A stretch of 48,284 nt of DNA from CAZIOH01 sp964540815 (GTDB lineage Bacteria; Myxococcota_A; Polyangia; Fen-1088), in the NCBI GenBank assembly GCA_964540815.1, contig CAZIOH010000046.1, forward strand, positions 1-48,284, given 5' to 3'. Positions 43,204 through 48,284 of this stretch are shown one piece after another. The translations under genes and the position numbers were made by a program. The notes beneath the pieces are model-generated. The model was given only the letters and a program-made list of their open reading frames with translations. It searched no databases and was not told the DNA's origin. Within the stretch, counting starts at the first letter, position 1, and the number at the start of each line of letters is the position of its first letter.

Positions 43204-44541
43204 ATGTTTGAGCGCCGCCCGAATACCTGGTCACCGCCGGGGTGGCCGGTGCTGGTGGCGCTCGGGATGGTGGCGCTGCTCATGTCCGGGATCGTCGGCA
43301 TCGATCTCTTCCTGGCCAAGCGGGTGGCCGATCAGACGGGCGGCCTGATCGGCAATGCCCAGCGCTCGTCGGAGCTGCTCGATCACATGCGTGCGCACGT
43401 GCGCTATCTGCTCTCCTCGCCGCACGATCATCGGGAGATGAACCGAATCAACCGTGAGATCGCGGCGGATGCCCGCGAGTACGACCCGCTGGCGAGCTAC
43501 CCAGGCGAGCGCGCCGAATGGACCAAGCTCGAGGGCTTGCTCGATGCTCTGCCCAGGATCGAGGCGGATGCCCCGCGCATCCGGGACGACATGGTGGAGG
43601 AGATCAATGCCTCGGTGGACGAGCTCATCGCCATCAACCACCGGGAGGCCCGCGGCATCGCCGGCAAGATTCGCGCGGCCCACCTGCACGCGCTGTGGAG
43701 TGACACGGTGGTCGGAGCAGGGACCTTCACGCTCATGCTGGTGGTGGTGATCGTGCTCCTCAGGGTCCTCGCCAGGCAGCGGCGGCTGGTGGCGGAGCGG
43801 GTCCGCTGGCTCGACGAGAAGAACAGCGAGCTCGAGGCGTTCGCGGCGCGGGCCGCCCACGATCTGCGCAGCCCCCTCAATCCCGTGCGGGGCTATGCCG
43901 AGCTGATCCTCGAGGCCAAGGGACTGCCGGAGGGGGTGGCGGCCATGGCCCTGCACATCCGGCGGGGCGTGGATCGCATGACGGGGGTGATCGACGGAAT
44001 GCTGGCGCTCTCGGTCTCGGGGCGGCCTCCCGCCGGGGAGTGCGTGCCCGCGGTGGTGATCGCCGGCGTGCTCGAGGAGATGGGCGCGGAGCTTCACGGG
44101 GTCGCGGTCGAGACCAGGGTGCAGGGAGGAGGTGAGCGGGTGGCCTGCCAGCAGGGGGTGCTCGGGCAGATCCTGCGCAACCTCGTAGGCAACGCGGTCA
44201 AGTTCCGCTCGCCCGACCGACCCCTCGTCATCACGGTCGAGACGCGCGAGGCCGGCGCAGTGGTCGAGATCGCCGTCGAGGACAACGGCCTCGGCATGGA
44301 CCCTCAGAGCGTCGAGCACGCCTTCGAGCCGTTCTACCGGGGACCGACGAGACGGGTCGTTCCGGGGCACGGCCTCGGCCTGGCGATCGTCGAGCGGACG
44401 GTCCGCTCTCTGGGCGGAAGCAGCCGCTTGTGGTCCGAGCCGGAGCGAGGCACCCGCGTCAGCATCTGCATCCCATGCGTCCCCTCCGCGGACGTCCTCC
44501 GCAATCGCCTCGACCTCCGACAGAGTGCCTCCCCGCGCTGA
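43204..44541 (+). CDS. Sensor histidine kinase (orphan)
   Basis: 445 residues from ATG 43204 (no strong ribosome site; upstream starts possible). The first helix (about 14-37) and second helix (about 168-188) enclose a ~130-residue four-helix-type sensor region containing YLLSSPHDHREMNRINREI. The dimerisation domain has the phospho-acceptor His219 in AAHDLRSPLNPVRG. The ATPase domain has NLVGNAVKF (N box), EDNGLGM (G1) and GHGLGLAIVE (G2). No response regulator is adjacent, so the partner is elsewhere. Its neighbours include an ammonium transporter, but a link to nitrogen is only a guess. Confidence 0.88.
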   Translation: MFERRPNTWSPPGWPVLVALGMVALLMSGIVGIDLFLAKRVADQTGGLIGNAQRSSELLDHMRAHVRYLLSSPHDHREMNRINREIAADAREYDPLASYPGERAEWTKLEGLLDALPRIEADAPRIRDDMVEEINASVDELIAINHREARGIAGKIRAAHLHALWSDTVVGAGTFTLMLVVVIVLLRVLARQRRLVAERVRWLDEKNSELEAFAARAAHDLRSPLNPVRGYAELILEAKGLPEGVAAMALHIRRGVDRMTGVIDGMLALSVSGRPPAGECVPAVVIAGVLEEMGAELHGVAVETRVQGGGERVACQQGVLGQILRNLVGNAVKFRSPDRPLVITVETREAGAVVEIAVEDNGLGMDPQSVEHAFEPFYRGPTRRVVPGHGLGLAIVERTVRSLGGSSRLWSEPERGTRVSICIPCVPSADVLRNRLDLRQSASPR

Positions 44542-44544
44542 CCC

Positions 44545-44581
44545 GTCCTCGTCCTCGTCCTCGTCGCCGTCCTCGTCCTCG
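44545..44581 (+). repeat. GTCCTC simple repeat after the kinase gene
   Basis: About six near-perfect GTCCTC units, with one GCC interruption, begin 3 bp after the kinase stop. Confidence 0.75.
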
Positions 44582-44703
44582 CGACGGGACACGCATCTCG
44601 AGCCCTCTCTCCCGCCCGGACGAGCGCCAAGACTGTTTTTACTCCGAACTTACCTTCAGGAAACACACACGCAACAACATGTGGGCAACATGGTCGGAGC
44701 TGA

Positions 44704-44719
44704 GGGGCTGCATTTTGCA
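44704..44719 (+). promoter_or_regulatory. Weak sigma-54-like site upstream of the small membrane protein
   Basis: GG (44705-44706) and GC (44717-44718) are 10 bases apart and TTGCA is intact, but only 7 of 11 fixed positions match. It would start transcription about 14 bases before the ATG at 44744. Ammonium transporters are often under nitrogen-dependent sigma-54 control, which makes the site worth noting. Confidence 0.25.
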
Positions 44720-44743
44720 AACTCGCCAAAGGGGCATCTGACC

Positions 44744-44935
44744 ATGTGGGAGTACTACCGGAAGACGTTCGCCAGGATGCAGACGTTCATCTTGCTCATC
44801 AGCGCAGCGCTCTACTACGCGCTCGGGCACCGCGTGGTGATGGTGGCCACATTCTTCGCGATGATGCAGGTGGGGGCCGTCGTGGGTGCCTGGTGGGGAG
44901 CCCGTCTGCGGAGGCGGATGGGTCCGCAGTTCTAG
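44744..44935 (+). CDS. Small two-helix membrane protein
   Basis: A 63-residue protein from ATG 44744, with AAAGGGG about 9 bases upstream. It has two hydrophobic stretches, MQTFILLISAALYYALG and VVMVATFFAMMQVGAVVGAWW, joined by a short polar turn (HR), and a basic tail (RLRRRMG). I do not recognise the family. It precedes the ammonium transporter gene by 118 bp in the same direction and may belong to that transcript. A role as small accessory subunit is possible but unsupported. Confidence 0.65.
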   Translation: MWEYYRKTFARMQTFILLISAALYYALGHRVVMVATFFAMMQVGAVVGAWWGARLRRRMGPQF

Positions 44936-45053
44936 CGAGCTCGCTCGCTCGCCTTAGCTTGTCCTGACGCCGGTGGCACCCGTCTATCCCCGCCGCCGAG
45001 AGAGTCCGTGCGTGTGGGTGGAATGGGATCTCAAACCAATGAAGGGAAAAGGT

Positions 45054-46772
45054 ATGTTGACAAATATCCGAAGACACCGCCAGTGGGGCTGGCTTTCCGT
45101 GGCAGCTCTGGCCGCGGTTCTGCTCGGGGCGCTCGCTCCGCAGGCCATGGCCGACGATCCCGTTCCCGACAAGACGGGTGCATTCCAGACGACGCCAACC
45201 GCGTACTCGATCCCTGGCTACACCAAGCCCGCGCCCGACAAGGCCACGACCAAGGATCTCTCGGTGGCCGTGGACGCGGTCGCGCAGGCGGCCTCGCACT
45301 CGATCTTCTCGGTGAACTTCGTGTGGACGCTGGTCGCCGGCTTCCTGGTCATGTTCATGCAGGCCGGGTTCGCGCTGGTGGAGACCGGCCTCATCCGCGC
45401 GAAGAACGCCTCCCACACCTTCTCCATGAACTTCATGGTGTACGGGCTCGGGATGCTCGGGTTCTTCGTCTGCGGCTTCGCCTTCATGTGCGGAGGCCTC
45501 AACGGAACGGCGATCGGCGGTCCGGTCACGCTGGGTGGCGTCCCCACGTTGAACTCGATGCTCACGGTCGGCTCGGCCGTGAACGGTGATCACGGCTGGG
45601 GGCTGCTGGGAACCACCGGGTTCTTCCTCACCGGCAGCGGGTATGACGCCGGCGCCGTGGTCTTGTTCCTGTTCATGATGGTCTTCATGGACACCACCGC
45701 GACCATCGTCACCGGCGCCTGCGCCGAGCGGTGGAGCTTCAAGAGCTTCTTCATCTTCAGCATCATCGTCGGCGCCTTCATCTATCCGGTCTTCGGATGC
45801 TGGGTGTGGGGCGGCGGCTGGCTCGCGCAGCTCGGTTACCGCGCCGGTCTCGGCCATGGCGCCGTCGACTACGCCGGCTCGGGGGTGGTGCACCTCCAGG
45901 GCGGGGCGCTCGCCTTCATCACGGCACTCCTCATCGGGCCCCGCATCGGGAAGTACGGCGCGGACGGCAAGATCAACCCGATCCTGCCCCACGACATCCC
46001 GATGGTTCAGCTCGGCACCTTCATCCTCGCGTTCGGTTGGTTCGGGTTCAACGCCGGCAGCTCGCTGGCGGGCGCCGACGGTCGCATCGGGATCGTCGCG
46101 GCCAACACCATGATCGCCGGCATGTCGGCGACCATCTCCGGGGTCATCTACATGTGGATGCGCTACGGCAAGCCCGATCCGAGCATGATGTGCAACAGCA
46201 TGCTGGCCGGCCTGGTGGCCATCACCTCTCCCTGTGCCTTCGTGACCCCGGTGGGCGCGTTCATCATCGGGCTCGTCGCCGGCGTGCTGGTCGTGGTCAG
46301 CGTCATGTTCTTCGACAAGGTCAAGGTCGACGATCCCGTTGGTGCCATCAGCGTCCACGGGGTCAACGGTGCCTGGGGGTTGCTGGCGGTCGGCCTGTTC
46401 TCGGACGGCAGCTACGGTCAGGGCTGGAACGGTGTCGGCGCAACCGAGTACCTCGGGAGCACCGGCGCGGCCCTGAAGGGTGTCACCGGTCTGTTCTACG
46501 GCGATGCCAAGCAGCTCGGGGCTCAGGTGGTCGAGGTGCTGGTGGGGGCGGGTTGGAACATCCTGGTGGGCGGCCTCGCCTTCTACATCATCGGGAAGGT
46601 GCTGGGCTCGAACCGCGTCTCCGCGGCGGTCGAGATCGCGGGCCTCGATGTCCCCGAGATGGGGATGGCCGGCTACCCGGAGTTCGTGCAGACCCGTTCG
46701 CCCGAGGAGGTCCCGGCGACCGAGGTGGCGGCCGCGAAGGCGTCCATCCGCGCCCTGGCCGCGGGCGTCTGA
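45054..46772 (+). CDS. amt: Ammonium transporter (Amt/MEP/Rh family)
   Basis: 572 residues from ATG 45054, preceded by AGGG at 7 bases; this start gives a clean signal peptide (cut after AMA, residue 33), as in other Gram-negative Amt proteins. About 11 helices follow. The twin-His channel residues lie in VDYAGSGVVHLQGG and ISVHGVNGAWG; GFALVETGLIRAKNASHTFS and GWFGFNAGSSLAG are family blocks. The protein conducts ammonium/ammonia into the cell. About 40 extra residues near the N-terminus (DDPVPDKTGAF onward) and a C-terminal tail lengthen it beyond E. coli AmtB. No PII (glnK) gene accompanies it. Confidence 0.93.
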   Translation: MLTNIRRHRQWGWLSVAALAAVLLGALAPQAMADDPVPDKTGAFQTTPTAYSIPGYTKPAPDKATTKDLSVAVDAVAQAASHSIFSVNFVWTLVAGFLVMFMQAGFALVETGLIRAKNASHTFSMNFMVYGLGMLGFFVCGFAFMCGGLNGTAIGGPVTLGGVPTLNSMLTVGSAVNGDHGWGLLGTTGFFLTGSGYDAGAVVLFLFMMVFMDTTATIVTGACAERWSFKSFFIFSIIVGAFIYPVFGCWVWGGGWLAQLGYRAGLGHGAVDYAGSGVVHLQGGALAFITALLIGPRIGKYGADGKINPILPHDIPMVQLGTFILAFGWFGFNAGSSLAGADGRIGIVAANTMIAGMSATISGVIYMWMRYGKPDPSMMCNSMLAGLVAITSPCAFVTPVGAFIIGLVAGVLVVVSVMFFDKVKVDDPVGAISVHGVNGAWGLLAVGLFSDGSYGQGWNGVGATEYLGSTGAALKGVTGLFYGDAKQLGAQVVEVLVGAGWNILVGGLAFYIIGKVLGSNRVSAAVEIAGLDVPEMGMAGYPEFVQTRSPEEVPATEVAAAKASIRALAAGV

Positions 46773-46845
46773 TCGCAACCCAGAAGAGAAACGTCATCTG
46801 CCGGGCCTGGTGCGCAGCGTGCACGGGCCCGGCAGTGCATTTCCC

Positions 46846-47688
46846 ATGCTGAAAGACATTCTGGTCTGCCTGGAAGGCTCCTCCAGCAGCGAAGCCGCCA
46901 CCCGGATCGCCATCGAGCTCGGGCGTGCCTTCGAGGCGCGTCTGGCGGGGCTGGCCATCATCGACGAGCCCGACATCCGGGCTGGCACGATGACGGGCAT
47001 CGGAGGCGCCACCTACAAGCACGAGCGGGACGTGGTGCTGCTGGCCGACGCCCACAAGCAGGCCGACGACTGGGTGGCCTTGTTCGATCGACGTTGTCGC
47101 GAGGGAGGCGTGACGGGCGCGCAGACCCTCGAGGTCGTGGGCCGTCCGGCCGAGAGCATCCTCGCCCACATGAAGACCCATGACCTCACCGTCATGGGCA
47201 AGGACGCCAACTTTCGCTTCGAGACCGAAGGAGACGACGTGCAGACCCGCGAGGCCATCCTTCACCGCGCCAGCGGGCCCTTGCTCCTCGTGCCGGAGAC
47301 GGCGGTGTCCATCGTCGGCAAGGTCACCCTGGTTGCCTATGACGGCAGCGGCGCCGCGAAGCGCGCGCTCGCCAGCTTCGCGGCCAGCGGCCTGGCGGGC
47401 AGGGCCGAAGTGCACGTCGCCACCGCAGACGACAGCGGCGTGGTGGCCCGCGAGATGGCCGAGCGTGGTGTGGGGCTGTTGAGAGAGGCCGGGGTCGCCG
47501 CCCGGGCGCACAACATCGTGTCGACCCTGCCCAACGCCGAGGCGTTGTTCGAGCTGGCGCACCAGCTCCGCGCGGATCTGATGGTGATGGGCGCCTTCGC
47601 CCACTCTCGCATCAAGCACCTCTTCCACGCCTCGGTGACCCGGGGTCTGGTCGAGCAAACATCCATCCCCCTCTACCTGCAGCACTGA
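46846..47688 (+). CDS. Tandem-domain universal stress protein
   Basis: 280 residues from ATG 46846 (weak ribosome site), 73 bp after amt. Domain 1 (about 1-145) opens KDILVCLEGSSSSEAATRIA; domain 2 (about 155-280) opens KVTLVAYDGSGAAKRALASF and ends LMVMGAFAHSRIKHLFHASV. The second half keeps a G-x2-H/S-type nucleotide-binding loop; the first half has diverged. Two-domain UspA proteins are common in stress responses and often lie beside transporters. Here it sits between an ammonium transporter and a cation antiporter and may modulate one of them (inference). Confidence 0.85.
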   Translation: MLKDILVCLEGSSSSEAATRIAIELGRAFEARLAGLAIIDEPDIRAGTMTGIGGATYKHERDVVLLADAHKQADDWVALFDRRCREGGVTGAQTLEVVGRPAESILAHMKTHDLTVMGKDANFRFETEGDDVQTREAILHRASGPLLLVPETAVSIVGKVTLVAYDGSGAAKRALASFAASGLAGRAEVHVATADDSGVVAREMAERGVGLLREAGVAARAHNIVSTLPNAEALFELAHQLRADLMVMGAFAHSRIKHLFHASVTRGLVEQTSIPLYLQH

Positions 47689-47730
47689 CCACTTCACATC
47701 TCCCCCAACTTTCCCCCGATCGCCGACGAG

Positions 47731-48284
47731 ATGATGATGACCGCCACGGCAACTCCACTCTGGGCAATCGCTCCCTTCATCCTCTACCTGCTGCTGATCG
47801 CGATCATGCCGCTGTTCTTCGGCGCCTTCTGGGAGCACAACCGGAACAAGTTCCTGGTGGCGGTGGTGCTGTCCGCCCCGGTGGTCGGCTACTTGATCCT
47901 GGCGCGGGGGCCACGCGGCGGCGAGGAGTTGCTGAGGACCGCCTGTGACTACGCCTCGTTCATGGCCCTGCTCGGGGCGCTCTTCACCATCTCGGGCGGC
48001 ATCTGCCTGCGCGGCTCGCTGGCCGGCGCGTGGTGGGTCAACCTGGGGTTCCTGGCGGTCGGCGCGGTGCTGGGGAGCATCATCGGGACCACCGGTGCCT
48101 CTGTGCTCTTGATTCGTCCGCTGCTCCGAGCAAACGCTCGACGGGGCTATGTGACGCACATCGTGGTGTTCTTCATCTTCATCGTCTCGAACGCCGCCGG
48201 TCTGCTGACGCCGCTCGGTGATCCGCCCCTGTTCCTGGGCTTCTTGCGGGGCGTTCCCTTCACCTGGACCCTGCGCCTCTTGCC
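47731..48284 (+). CDS. Na+/H+ antiporter-like protein (truncated by window edge)
   Basis: The frame opens at ATG 47731 (first of three consecutive ATG codons) and continues to the right edge, giving 184 codons. Hydrophobic helices are obvious: PFILYLLLIAIMPLFFG, FLVAVVLSAPVVGYLILA and VNLGFLAVGAVLGSIIG. TGASVLLIRPLLRAN and the block SNAAGLLTPLGDPPLFLGFL are typical of sodium:proton antiporters of the ion transporter (NhaD/citrate carrier) superfamily. It lies 42 bp after the stress-protein gene and is likely in the same transcript. Ion specificity cannot be read from this half. Confidence 0.82.
   Translation, partial: MMMTATATPLWAIAPFILYLLLIAIMPLFFGAFWEHNRNKFLVAVVLSAPVVGYLILARGPRGGEELLRTACDYASFMALLGALFTISGGICLRGSLAGAWWVNLGFLAVGAVLGSIIGTTGASVLLIRPLLRANARRGYVTHIVVFFIFIVSNAAGLLTPLGDPPLFLGFLRGVPFTWTLRLL

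Noticed and set aside
44525..44743. Upstream extension of the small membrane protein
   Set aside because: The extra stretch is the Ser-rich translation of the GTCCTC repeat. The ATG at 44744 has a ribosome site and yields a compact two-helix protein.
1..48284. tRNA, rRNA, insertion sequences and prophage genes
   Set aside because: None recognised by eye on either strand. Small RNAs cannot be excluded without covariance searches.

Overview
High-GC chromosomal segment with strong G/C preference at third codon positions. Several exported lipoproteins carry long Gly/Ala/Ser-rich linkers directly after the lipobox, and there is a DUF1592-family/DUF1552 pair. Both traits are typical of Myxococcota, especially Polyangia-type genomes, so I infer a myxobacterium or an uncultured relative. 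A run of exactly 100 N (21400-21499) shows that this is a scaffolded draft assembly.

Layout. (1) 1-2274, minus: an alpha-2-macroglobulin-like protein running off the left edge. (2) 2649-8011, plus: a DUF1592/1588/1585-type lipoprotein translationally coupled to a DUF1552 protein, then a di-haem cytochrome c lipoprotein. (3) 8093-20000: an EcsC-like protein; surface lipoproteins including a CE12 rhamnogalacturonan acetylesterase, an SGNH-like protein and a GH29 fucosidase; two tandem beta-propeller lipoproteins; and a tandem pair of M23 peptidase-like membrane proteins, the second of which has lost two zinc ligands. (4) 19956-20108: a long imperfect inverted repeat resembling a small mobile element. 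(5) 20242-26065: a polysaccharide cluster with GT2, flippase (interrupted by the gap), GT4 and an opposing MBOAT-like membrane protein. (6) 26309-28828: a beta-propeller/phosphoesterase fusion. (7) 30788-28875, minus: a small secreted Lys/Met peptide, a b-type cytochrome and a Tat-exported molybdopterin oxidoreductase, with a thioredoxin on the opposite strand upstream. (8) 31803-40758: a complete methylcitrate (propionate) locus. prpR and an SDR gene are transcribed leftwards and prpB-prpC-prpD-prpE rightwards. The prpR/prpB spacer holds a 35-bp dyad and a good sigma-54 promoter match. (9) 40840-48284: YceI-like protein, MFS exporter, an orphan histidine kinase, a small two-helix membrane protein, an Amt ammonium transporter, a two-domain universal stress protein and a partial Na+/H+ antiporter running off the right edge.

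The clearest functional units are the propionate locus with visible regulatory DNA, the molybdoenzyme/cytochrome b/peptide module (probably envelope oxidative repair), and the catalytic/degenerate M23 pair. A recurring oddity is simple-sequence repeats at or near the 5' ends of genes (flippase, phosphoesterase, thioredoxin, SDR, prpE). I found no rRNA, tRNA, CRISPR array or recognisable insertion sequence.
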